The notes beneath the pieces are model-generated. The model made no database searches. It was not told where the DNA came from and was given only the letters and a program-made list of their open reading frames with translations. Shown in pieces: positions 1-11,000 of a stretch of 64,000 bases of DNA. A program made the position numbers and the translations under genes. Position 1 is the stretch's first letter; every line of letters starts with the position of its first letter. The stretch lies in the NCBI GenBank assembly GCA_947095585.1, contig OX352763.1, positions 101,163,908-101,227,907 of the forward strand, given 5' to 3'. The DNA is from Nephrocerus scutellatus. Its lineage: Eukaryota > Arthropoda > Insecta > Diptera > Pipunculidae.

Positions 1-290
1 GCAAGTTTGAATTTGTTACACCATACACAATGCTCATTAGAACAAGAGAGAACAAGCTTTACCACCCACGAGTCAGTGGTATTACAAATCCGAATTCTAT
101 TTCTATAATAAACGTTTACTTCTATTTGCTGTACAAACATAGCCAATTTAAAAAATAGAGTAAAACAAGAGTACCAACTAGACGCCTGTAGAGTACAAAA
201 TCGGCTCGTTGCGATTTTTACACTTTCGTCTTATAAATGTTATCGATCAAGACTAGCATGACATAATCTCTTAGTAAATTTGAAGGCTGC

Positions 291-1347
291 CTAAAGCTTG
301 AATCCTGAATGTATGCTGACAACGCCGAAAGTTAGATTCTCATAGTGTACCATATCAAATCCAGCTGCTTCAATCATTGCTTTAAACTCCTCCTGTTTTG
401 GGAACTTGCGAATACTCTCAACCAAGTACTGATACGGTTGCCATTGTCCAGCAAGAATTTGTCCCATCGGTGGTATGACTTGAAATGAATACTGATCGTA
501 CACCCACTGCATTAGTTCATTGGGCATATGGCTAAATTCTAAGCACATAAAGCGACCACCCGGCTTAAGAACACGGTATGCTTCTGTAAGTACCTAAGAA
601 AAAAAATATTTTTCCTTTTTCTATCAAAAAATAAAAAAAAACCCCAAAAGCACTAACTCACTCGATCCACGTGTGTGCAATTGCGTATTCCAAAAGCAAT
701 GGTATAAGCGTTGAACGTTTCATTCTCAAATGGCAACTTTTCTGCATCAGCACATGTCCACTCGATAGATATATTATTCAGTTTCTCTGCAGTAAGGCCA
801 AGTCGTTCCGCTCGAACTTTTCCCACATCCAACATATGCTGATTTATATCCGAAATCGTGACATGACTTTGTCTCTCGTCCAGATTAGGCTGATTGTTTA
901 AATATTTTAAGAAGCGAAACGAAATGTCTCCTGTACCGCCGGCCATATCCAACAGACGCATTCCACGTATTGGTCCCAGACGTTCAACGAAGATGTCCTT
1001 CCAAACGCGATGAATTCCCATTGACATTGCATCGTTCATGAGGTCATACGATTTCGCAACATCTTCAAAAACCTTGTGAACTTTTAGATAATGGAAAATT
1101 AATTTCCTGTTTATATTTTTATATCGTAGCGCAAAGCTTTACCTTTCTGCTCCTTTTCACTTTCCTTCACCGTTTGGAAGCCGAAATGAGTTGTTTCTTC
1201 CGTGGAACTGTTTGAAGGGCCACTACCTGTTGACTGCGGTGTGGCAGTGGCAGCTGCAAGGCGTATCTGTTGAAATGATTTGTACCATTTTTGCTTGGAA
1301 ACGTTAACTAACAAATTTAGTTTTAAATTTTTTAATACTATATGCAT
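291..1347 (-). CDS. COQ5: 2-methoxy-6-polyprenyl-1,4-benzoquinol methylase, mitochondrial
   Basis: SAM-dependent C-methyltransferase of coenzyme Q synthesis. It acts on the matrix side of the inner mitochondrial membrane in the CoQ synthome. Three exons: 1347-1143, 1080-662 and 593-291, with introns of 62 and 68 bp; phases close to give 308 residues, normal for the family. The UbiE/COQ5 signature [11 protein letters not shown] starts at residue 80. The SAM-binding motif [10 protein letters not shown] is at 112-120. The second family signature [15 protein letters not shown] is at 215-229, and the protein ends [10 protein letters not shown] as fly COQ5 does. I chose the ATG at 1347 because it opens a basic, hydrophobic, acid-free stretch like a mitochondrial presequence. 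The frame stays open upstream to an ATG at 1536, which cannot be excluded. No break or missing key residue was seen, so the gene looks intact. Confidence 0.93.
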
Positions 1348-1639
1348 TGCAAACTGCTGATTAGTGGCAAAAGACCACTCAGCATCAAAGGTTGAAATAA
1401 AATATTTCCTAAACCTACTGTGAATGACGCGAACTTCGTACACAACAGCTGTTGTACAAATTAATATACATAATTTGATTGTTCGTCGGTATGCAGTATA
1501 ATGCCGGTGTATAGTACAGCGATAAAGTGATGCCAAATTATATTAATAATATTTAAAAAAAAATTTAATTTTTTTCTATATATGAAAATCGATTCTTAAG
1601 GAGTAAACTCCAATAAATTCAAAGCTTCAAAAAAGGATT

Positions 1640-1815
1640 TTGTAGGGGGTCCTTTAAGGGTCTTTTTGGATTCTTTTGAGTGTCTTTTGCGGTCTTTTTG
1701 GGGGTCTTTTATGGTCTTAGGAGGGTCTCTCGTGGGATTTTTGGGTAGTCATTTCACATATTTTTGCGATCTTGGAGGTTTTTGGGGTTCTTTTGAGGGT
1801 CTTTTGGGTGTCTTT
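1640..1815. repeat. G/T-rich low-complexity tract
   Basis: Degenerate repetition of a ggtcttttgggg-like motif for about 175 bp upstream of COQ5. A plus-strand frame is open through it, but its Phe/Gly/Leu product is a by-product of the simple composition. No function can be assigned. Confidence 0.6.
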
Positions 1816-2161
1816 TTCCCCCACAACATCAAAGAAGTTTCACTTCAACCGCGCGTAAAGTTAAACGCACTGTTTTTTAAGTAATTGAAGTTTTAAGACT
1901 ATAATAAAACATTAAAAAAAAGCATGCATTGTAAAAACTTATCAATAAGCGTTTTAAAAAAAACAACGTCCGTATGAGACGTTCAACTAAAATTTGGGAA
2001 CTAAGAGTCCCCGCACACTAGAGACTTTTTTATCGGTCGATAGTTTGGTCGTGTTGGTCTATTAGTGCGCACACTGTGCCGATTAAACAATCGGGTTGGT
2101 GGTGAGTGCGCACACTTACGATTTTTTAATTGGCCGACTCAATAATTTAGTAATGCCTGAA

Positions 2162-2396
2162 ACACAAACAAGCTTCAGCTTCGTATTCGCCTGACGTTTA
2201 CGAGTTCAGCCATACGATTTCAATGCTTCCTAATCTCAGTTTTTTTTTCGTAAAACTCTGCCCCAGATTTTTTTTTTTGCTGTCAAGTTGTTCGTTTCCC
2301 CTTCAAAACGACTCTACCGTTGAGCTAAAGCAGATCTGTATATTTTGGGAGATTTCGTAAACGTCAGGCGAAGACGAAGCTGAAGCGTGTTTGTGT
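2162..2396. repeat. foldback element with 42-bp arms
   Basis: The arm at 2162-2203 is the near-perfect reverse complement of 2355-2396 (two mismatches by eye), with about 150 bp between. This is a small hairpin or MITE-like element, or a remnant of one. It ends about 12 bp before the terminal repeat of the adjacent mariner. The element family is not recognised. Confidence 0.75.
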
Positions 2397-2407
2397 GATC
2401 GACACGA

Positions 2408-3609
2408 AGTGTTACCAAAACAAAACGCCACAGAATTTTTATTTTTTGATGAATTTTATTGAATCAAAGTAAAAAATGCGAATTGCATTAGCAGTTTTCG
2501 ATTTGGCCAACCTTAGCCGCGATTATGGTCTTCAAACGGCCGACAAAGCTATTGCATGCAGCACGAAAGTGGCTCTGTGGTATTTTGGCCCATTCCCGGC
2601 GAAGCGCTCGCTTGAGATGATCGACACTCTGGTTTTTTGTCCCAACCTTGCTCTTCAAAATACCCCAAACCGAGAAATCTGGCGGATTTGCATCCGGTGT
2701 ATTTGATGGCCATTGGGCAGTGGAAATAAACCTCGGAACGTTGTTTCTCAGCCAATCTTGATTGACGCGCGCCTTATGACTCAGCGCCGAGTACTATTGA
2801 AATGTCCAGGCTCTGTGGCCGAAATGTTTTTGTGCCCAAGGCTTCAACGCTCTCTCCAACACATGATGCCATGGTCAAAAAAACGAGCGGTGAACGGCCC
2901 AAACTATCACCATCGGCGGCGCTTGGTTTCGAGTGGCAATCTGTTAGTCCAAATTTTCAGTAGAACGGCCGGGCAAGTAAATCCGGTCGTTTTGCTTGTT
3001 TACATATTGCTCAATAACGAACGGTGACTCATCGGAGAAAACCAAATTCGGCAAATCGCCACTTTCGTGCAAGCGTAACAACTCCTTTGCTCTTTCCACT
3101 CTAACTTTTTTTGGCAATCGGTGAGACCATGCGTTTCTTGGAATTTCAAGGCATTTAGTCCAAGATGATCTTTCAATGTGTGCTGCATACGTTCGAGCGA
3201 AATATTCGCCTCACGAGCCATTTTTCTGCCTCTACGGCGCGGATTCCGAGCCAATTTGGCCTTCACCTTCCGAATGATATCCAGCGATGTTGCAGTGCGT
3301 TTCGGTCCACCACCATGGCGTGGTGCTGCCAGTATCGTTATGACGATTTATGGTGCGATACACAAACATTTTATTCACATGCAGATGTTTTAACTGGTTA
3401 ACAATCTGCGGCTGTGGTTTTCCAGCCAAATACAGAGCAATCACAATATTACGCTTGAATTCCCTTGCGGATAGCTTTTTTCTGAATATTTCCCCCTAAA
3501 AAGCTTTTGTACGCGCTTGTAAACAATGGAATGAACTGTCATTAGTGTAAATTTGAGCGCTCCGTCATCACTGGTTGAACAGCAATGACAGTCTCAAGTT
3601 GGTAACACT
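2408..3609 (-). mobile_element. mariner-family DNA transposon, inactive
   Basis: Short inverted termini (agtgttaccaa at 2408-2418, complement at 3599-3609) enclose 1.2 kb, the usual mariner size. On the minus strand a broken transposase can be followed. Near 3444 there is a helix-turn-helix region. At 3266-3100 an NPRRRGRKMAREANIS segment follows. Near 3040 a FSDES block carries the first catalytic Asp, then YVNKQND. At 2730-2660 a WPSNTPDANPPDFS block carries the last one. Several frameshifts and stops separate these pieces, so no transposase can be made. It is a typical dead copy. Confidence 0.85.
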
Positions 3610-4139
3610 GGGTAAAAGCAAGAAAACCAACATGATATTGAAGTGGGACCATCCTATATAAAAATAATAAAAATAAAAATGAGTATTGGGGTATCGCTCT
3701 TAAAATGAGTCACTGCGACCGTAATTTGGTACAACAAGTATGACTTTGACTTCTTACAAAGAAATTTCAAAAGACAAAAAACCTCGGCGAATAAAAAAAG
3801 TTTTTTGGAAAAAATGTTAAAAACCTGAACAAAAATACGATCAATGTTTAAACTCGGGTTAGATGAAGTGGCTGGAGTCTAATTGGACAGCAGGAGTCAC
3901 AAAATAGAACAACACATATCAGAAATAAAAAATGCAATCTAACTCTAAATCTGCTACCTTTCCATACAGTAAAATTGTAGTGAAGGAGAAATTAACAAAC
4001 AATTTTGTATATGAAGAATCTTCTGGGTTGAGGCTTAAGGGCCCACCCCATTTAATCTGGCCCTTTACAAACAGCAAAAAGAAAACCCATTCTTCAGAGC
4101 ACAAACCGAATATGCCAAAGTTTGTGCCTGGTTAGCAGG

Positions 4140-4690
4140 TAGGATCATGCAGGAAAGCTGGGAATCACACATTACATCATTTACAAAAATTGAAAGGAAT
4201 AAAATGAGAAGAAAAAAAATACTCGTTCATTATGATTCAGCCGTTTCCAAGGAAATATCTTTGTGTGCATTCCTTGAAATAAAGGGCGTTTTTGATATTA
4301 CTGGCTTCGACTCAATAGCAATAACAGAGGTATCAAGGACTCGAAAAACCAATGTATAAGAACCATGCTTGAAAGTCGAAAAGTCGTTAAGGGTTGTCCC
4401 CAAAGAGGAGTCCTTTCTCCACTTTTGTGGTCACTAATCATCGACAATCTTCTAGTTGATCTACATAGATCAGGCTACATCGCTTTGGTTTTGTATATGA
4501 CGTGGTGATTTTATTTGTGGTAAGCATAGCATGAACATTTCCAGTGTCATGCAAGGTGCTCTCTACACGTTTTAGAATGGTGCAGCAAAGAAGGACTATC
4601 CATCAATTCTTGCAAAACCATTCCAGTGACTTTCACAAAAAGAAGACATGCCCCTATCACTACGAAAGGCACCACTTTACATTTTTTTGT
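4140..4690 (+). pseudogene. non-LTR reverse transcriptase fragment (LOA/I-like)
   Basis: Plus-strand pieces match the palm of an RNase H-bearing non-LTR reverse transcriptase. They are CAFLEIKGVFD (A block, catalytic Asp), GCPQRGVLSPLLWSL (B block) and a region where the YADD box should be but reads as a frameshifted tatatgacgtggtg. PITTKGTT follows. It is abutted by the 3' end of a minus-strand family A copy at about 4690. The LOA/I-like placing rests on the general look of the blocks. It is a dead fragment. Confidence 0.65.
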
Positions 4691-6400
4691 TGTTTTATAT
4701 TTCGCGCACGCTTCAAGGGTTTCGCACCCTTATAATGCTCGGCTATATGCTTGGCACAGTGTGGGCGTTAAGGAGAGGAGGAGAAAACAGGAGATGTCTA
4801 TGAGCTTGTGTTTTGAATGCCTGTGGATCATAGTGAGGTGGGAAGACAGGGCTTGGCAGAGCATTCCACATACGTGTTGTACGGCTGAAGAACGAATCCC
4901 TGAATTTAACTGTACGTCCGAAGATGGGCTTGAGGGTAAACTGACGAGCATTTAGAGCGCCACGGGCATTGCGGTTGAATTCGAGGAGAGGTTGCATGCA
5001 GCTGGCTATTTCTCTTGAGCACCGCTGGTAGAAGAAGCGATAAAACAGTGACAAGCAAGAAACGTTACTGCGGTGTTCAAGCGAATCTATCGATTTCGCT
5101 ATATTTTCGTCATCGATAAGTTCTATCGCGCGGTTTTGTATTCTATCTAGCTGATGCAAAGTAGTCTTGGCAATTGTACTCAAGTTTTGGGCAAATAAAA
5201 GCCTTGTATATGGTAGCCAGATCAAAGGGAGTGAAATATTTCTTGAACCGGGCTAGAAAACCTAAACATTTCGCAGCATTTTTAGCGACGGTAAATATGT
5301 GGTCATTCCAACGAAGCTTGTCGTTAACGCACATACCGAGAATTGCGAGATTTTCAGTTTCCTTGATGCGGGGACAGAACAGAGCCCTGGGGAACGCCAG
5401 CATTAAAGTGGTGTATTTTAGACTTGAAACTGTCCAAAACAACTTGAATTGAGCGGTCCAAAAGATAGCTTCTAATCCAATGAAGCAGCTTATCATCGAC
5501 TCCATAAGCACGCATTTTAGACAAAGGAGCTTGATGCCAAACTCTGTCAAATGCCTTAGAAATATCGAGTGCAACAGCTTTGCTTTCTCTAAAATGATGC
5601 AAAGATCGGTTCCACTGTTCGGTGAGATATACCATCAAATCACCAGTAGAACGTTGCCCACGAAATCCATACTGCCGGTCACTAAGGATTTCGTTGGTTT
5701 CAAGATATTTCTTAAGCTGATAATTGATCAGCGTTTCCATGACCTTGGAAAGAATGGATGTAAGTGCTATGGGTCGGTACGAAGAAGGAGACGACGGCTC
5801 GCCTTTTTTGGGTATTGGCTGGACAAATGCAGTTTTCCAACTTCTCGGGTCGAGTCCAGAAGAATAGGATAGATGGAAAAGCTTACGCAATGGTAATGCC
5901 AGCTTGGGAAAACACCTCTTCAGAACTAATGGAGAAATGCCATCTGGCCCAGCGGATTTGTTAGTGTTGAGATCCTTTAAAACTCTAGCAACTGCACGAG
6001 TACGAATAAATATCTGTCCCATAGAGTGTTCAATACTCTGAGGTGCAGGAGGCGGCATTGCACAATCTGGAAGCGTAAAGCTAGCTGCAAAATGCGCAGC
6101 AAACAGATTGGCCTTATCTATAGAGCTGACAACTGGAATGTTGGAATGTTGGAATCGACGACGAGGCTGTATTTTTGATTCTTTTCACGAAAGACCAGAA
6201 ATGTAGTATTTTTTGCCTTAATTTTTGGTCGTAGGCGAACTTGACTCGCCGAAGATGGGCATTGCAATCATTTCTTGCCCGTTTAAACTTTTTTCGGTTT
6301 TCCTCGGTAGGGTTTGCTTTGTAAAACCGAAATCATACCTCTCTAGTCCTAGAAGCCTAATTACAGCTCAAGTCATACCATCCATATTCCTTTGATTAGA
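4690..6400 (-). mobile_element. Jockey-like non-LTR retrotransposon, family A, 5'-truncated
   Basis: Minus-strand reverse transcriptase read from about 6060 down to 4740 in several frames. It has a finger region LKDLNTNKSAGPDGISPLVL, then [18 protein letters not shown], then the A block VALDISKAFDRVWH, then [13 protein letters not shown] gap covers the FADD region. The thumb ([28 protein letters not shown]) ends near NALPSPVFPPHY. The 3' end carries a hallmark block (cgcacgctt, aagggtttcgcaccc, cagtgtgggcg) that recurs in the other family A copies. It is fragmentary and frameshifted. Jockey-clade assignment follows from the RT motifs and the absence of RNase H. Confidence 0.8.
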
Positions 6401-7364
6401 TAGATTTATTCCTGAAAGGGATAAACTTTCTCATACCAATCAGAATGATGTTTGTGATTGCATCAGCGGCGGCATCCACGTTGCTATCACGAATAAATAG
6501 CGACCAGTTAGTTCTCCTAAAGAAGTTTTTAAGGCCGTCCCAATTGGCATTCTATTTGTTTGGGAGTTTTTTCCCTAACTACGTGGTTTATTAACACAAC
6601 AGTGCGGTTGCGCCAGCCAACACACGCAATGTTCCCAGAGAAATTAGCTGTTACAACACAATGTTCTGACGAGCCTAGAGGCTCCTGTTTAAATTAAAGA
6701 TTTCCACGTATATTTTGCTTTTTTTAATATCCATCATATGTAATTTATTTATTATTATTATTTTCTGATCGTATTAGATGCGATTCTTGTTATTCTGTTA
6801 TTAAATCTCAATGTATTATTATTTGTTTAATTCATGATCATCAATTAATTATACATAAAAGAGACAGCCACTTAATATCTATAAACAGAACTTAGAACAA
6901 CGGATTACAAAAGTAGTTGGTCGTCTACCACAATTTTTATAAATTAAAAATTTTTAAATCTAAGTAAAATTACTTACATATTTGTATTTATATATATATA
7001 TATGTGTGTATGCTTATATACGGTTTCTGTTTGGGAGCGAGAGGATAATGAAATGACCTGATTTATAAAAACTAAAGCACAAAAATGGGACAACTCTTGA
7101 TAAGTAATTATTTTCTATTTGAATTTTGTTATATTTTTGTTACTCAATTTCCATTCCATTTAATCAAAAAATTACACGGAGCTGAACTTAAGACGATTTC
7201 TGCGTAATTTACCTTTTTGTTGGCAAATATAATTTTAACCGAAAAACCAGTTTTACTTTTAAACAATAAAACTACATAAAGCTGCTTATTCAGCTTAACA
7301 ATTCTAGACAGAGGCTATTGTTTAAAAGAAAACTGAATATTCTCATGACGAAAAAATTGCTCTT
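6400..7364. other. AT-rich intergenic stretch between COQ5 and sno
   Basis: Continues from the 5' remnants of the family A copy into AT-rich sequence, with a short (TA)n/(TG)n run near 6990-7012. No coding signal was seen on either strand. The sno 3' end probably lies just beyond its right edge. Confidence 0.5.
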
Positions 7365-7774
7365 TTTATTAAAATACTAAACTAAACATATTAGCAGCAA
7401 TTAAATAATACAAGTAATTTGTTATAGTACTTGATTGAGAAAAATACCATTAAGTCTATGAAAAGTCGGTTGACGACAACGGTCTAATGCCGCCCAATGT
7501 AAGTTTATACATTTTCTTAGTCAACTGAATGGACGAATCATCTGCTCTTCCTCTTTGTTAAATAAAATAACAAACGAACATACTTATTAACAATTAATTT
7601 AACAAAAGTCTGATAAATAAAATGAATAGAATAACAGAAACTTTGTAAGTTATTTGTTGCAAACAAAATCAGAAGTTAGAAATCCTTCTCCTTGATCCAC
7701 CTCCAGTCCTCCATTCAATCGAAAAGTTATTCCATAAACTGATTGAAGATTTTCCCTGCCTTTCACAGATCCCT
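7365..7774 (-). other. probable sno 3' untranslated region
   Basis: The sno stop codon is at 7777-7775. The first reasonable AATAAA on the minus strand that I find below it is at 7370-7365, giving a 3' UTR of roughly 400 nt. Inference only: the cleavage site is not visible in the sequence. Confidence 0.35.
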
Positions 7775-8020
7775 CTATGCCTTCTGGAATACTATTTCGT
7801 CAACTTTTTCTGCATCCGATCGCAGATCCTGTACAAGAATCTCAGTGCAGGACTTTGGTACGAGCGTTCCGACGATTTTCTCCCCTTCGGTGGTTTTCAT
7901 GCGGATGACTTGCATTTTGTTGTTCGATGTGCTATGCATCGATAGGATATTCTCGACGCGCGTCCACACAGTAAGCACAGAACCACCGAGAACGGTGTAC
8001 TGTCGTTGACGGAGGCCAAC
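7775..8020 (-). CDS. sno: sno terminal coding exon n
   Basis: Acceptor cttccccag. Encodes [40 protein letters not shown] and a short tail to the TAG at 7777-7775. It follows exon m across a 4.8-kb intron that holds four or more transposon fragments and the orphan plus-strand exon. Confidence 0.95.
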   Translation of the reverse strand, partial: VGLRQRQYTVLGGSVLTVWTRVENILSMHSTSNNKMQVIRMKTTEGEKIVGTLVPKSCTEILVQDLRSDAEKVDEIVFQKA

Positions 8021-11000
8021 CTGGGGAAGAAAAATATGCATTTTGTCCTTTTATTAGAATTTTATAAAGATTTTGGCTGCTGAACGTGCTGGTGAATGGT
8101 TCAGCTATGTGTCTACATCTACATAGCAGTTCGATGATTCAATGTAGGTAGCACTGTAGAAAGACGGAGAGAGTGCGCGATTGTTTTGTCAGTCTCTCAA
8201 CTCATACCCTTTTGCGGGTATAATACCTATGTTATTCTATTAATTGAAACAAATAATAGAATAACATGAAATAGTTATGAAATTGAAGGAATCGCACAAA
8301 ATTGGATAGCTTTGCTGAAACTTGTCCAGCCAGAAATGAGTGGAAGGGGAAAATTGTTCCCAGATAGAACAGTGTACTTCAAAAACTACGCAGCCTCCCG
8401 GAAGTTTTTAAATAGAGACTTAAAAACAGATATTGAAAGCGATGTGAGACTTATAGGAGAAAACAGAAAGAATATAAGATAAAAGTTAAGAAGGCTAAGC
8501 TCGAGAGTCTCCTATAGGAATTTCTGCTCGGAAATAAATGAGCTGAGAGAACAATAAGGCTCTGCAAAATATTTCAGGAAAACAACAGAGCTAAACTCAA
8601 CTCACTCAGGAAATCTGATAGTACTTTCACTAATTCCATGCAGGAGATCAATGATATTTTACTCCACAATCACTTCCCAGAAAGCAGAGTGTTAAGTGAG
8701 ATTATTAATCTCAACTTGTCACCAGATATGATTGGTATGTAGCAGGAAACGTAGCTATATCGGAGGCAATAGAATTCTTTATATTGTCCTTCAAGGATTT
8801 TAAAGCATCAGGGTCAGATGGTATGTATACAATTATGCTGAAACATGGTGGTAATAGACTCATCGAGGAACTAAAATTGATATATACATCTAGTTTTGGC
8901 CCTCGGGTATGGTCCTACATGTTTATGCAATGTTATAGTAGCCTGTATTCCAAAACCGGGTAAAAGCGACTACTCAATAGCAAAAAGCTTCAGCTCAATC
9001 AGCCTTCCATCATTTGTGCTGAAAGATATTTAACGATTGGTTAAGAAGTTGATATATATTAGGTCGAAAGTACTCAGAAAAAAAGCATTAATTCATTGAT
9101 TCATTAATTCATTAATTCAAAATTCATAATGGTTTAATTTCCATAGATAGATAATCTATTACGATCAAATTCTAGTAAATCACAAGCAATTTTTTGAAAT
9201 GTATATAAGATGTAGAATTAAAGTATGATGGCGGTTATTTGGTCTGAATTTTTCACATATTGAGCATTTGAAAATTACATCTTCTATATCACGATTCATA
9301 GTAGGCGAATAAAACAGCATTTTGGCTCGAGCCTTCGTTTTGCTTATGCCGAAATGTGATTCGTGTAAGATACCAAGCATTTTCTGCACTAAGGTCTGAG
9401 ACACAGAAATTCTGTCATATAAAATAATGTTATATCTGGACGATACTATTATACGGTGCAGAAAGTTGGACGCTAAAGAGAAGAACTAAAAGAAAAACTT
9501 TCGAAATGTGGGTCTATGGAAGTCGGGATCACTTGGATTGATAGAAAAACAAATCAAGAAGTACAAAGACGAGTAAGACGAAAAAAGGAGATAATAGATT
9601 TGGTCAAGAAACGAAAACTGGAATACTTAGATCACAGAAGAAGCAAATACCAACTACTGCATATTATCTTATAAGGAAGGATTGAAGAAAGGAGGATAAC
9701 AGAGAACGAAGAACATCATGGATAGCAAATCTGAGAGAATGGCTCGATATCTCTCAAGACCGGAATTAAAGAGAGGAGTAACGTATAAACAAATGTTAAT
9801 ATTGATAATTTCCAACGTCCGAAACAAAGAGGAACCAACTTTAAGAAGAAGAAGGTTTACCTGGCCATTTAATGTGAATGTTAAACCATTTAGTTTAATA
9901 AAAAGAACAGTGTGGCAAATTAGTCACTATCGCTCCGTGATAGCAACGTGATATACGTCGCTTATTCGACCACAATAATAATTATGGTATTCATATTGGT
10001 ATTAGAGATATATCCCTTAGTCTTGGGAAAAAAATACTCACCACTTGAAGCGAATAGAATGCAATAGCTGGTGAGCTTATACTGTTTAAAGCAGATAAGC
10101 AACAACTCCAAAAGGGCAAGCAACAGAAGCTAACAACTTAAGTGAAAGGATCTCAGAAGAGAATAAGTACCGATCCCTGTAGACTGGGCTGCAGAAACAA
10201 ATTTGGAGAACTGACGATCAGCCGCAGAAACACACAGATAATACACATTGTGCACACTGGGCGCCCAATCCATCCAGTTCTGATCACTGCCGTGGCTCAG
10301 TCGATGATCAGTGCATAGACTTCTGAGCAGGAGTTTCGTGGTTCGAATTCCGATAACACCAAAAAGTATTTTTCGCGGTCCCACCTCACGCTAATATCTG
10401 ACATACGTCCGAGAGTATTAACTTGTCACGGAAAGCTTCTTAATTCGCTGTTCGGATACGGCAATCAAATGGTAGATCTCCTCCATTTGTGTGCAATAAT
10501 ATACATGCACAATACAAATGGTCGCGAGAAGCTAGGCCCTGGACCGCATTGGTCAGTCGCGTCAAAATATTACTATATCAGGGCCAAAAGGCAATCACAT
10601 TCAATGACCATCAATACGACAACAGTAAGAAATCCACAACCCATTTTTCTAGACAATTCGTCGTACATCTCACCAGCTCTCGAAAAAATAACAAACTAAA
10701 AGCGCTAAAACGCGACAAAAATTCTCCTACCTTACCAGCCCTAGACGTGCAAGATGCCATAATGAAGACTAAATCTTCAGTTCAAAGTGACTAGGGTGTG
10801 ATAATCATGTTTATGTTAAAGAAGTTACATGGCTCCATAACGTATGAAAAATTGTTAGGATAATTCTCATTCTAAAGCCTGCCTGCCACCCATTTCGTTG
10901 CTTTCTCCTTTGGAGCTTCGACCTTGTCTCCCTCAAAAATGGCTTAAGGAAACATCACAGCCCGACAACTGCCCGAACTGCTGTCGTGGCAATAAATCTG

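Noticed and set aside
1666..1884. Phe/Gly-rich plus-strand ORF upstream of COQ5
   Set aside because: It is produced by a simple G/T-rich repeat. No protein features.
10286..10360. Functional tRNA gene at the A/B-box pair
   Set aside because: The acceptor stem does not pair and the sequence continues as a dispersed repeat body, so a SINE head is more likely.
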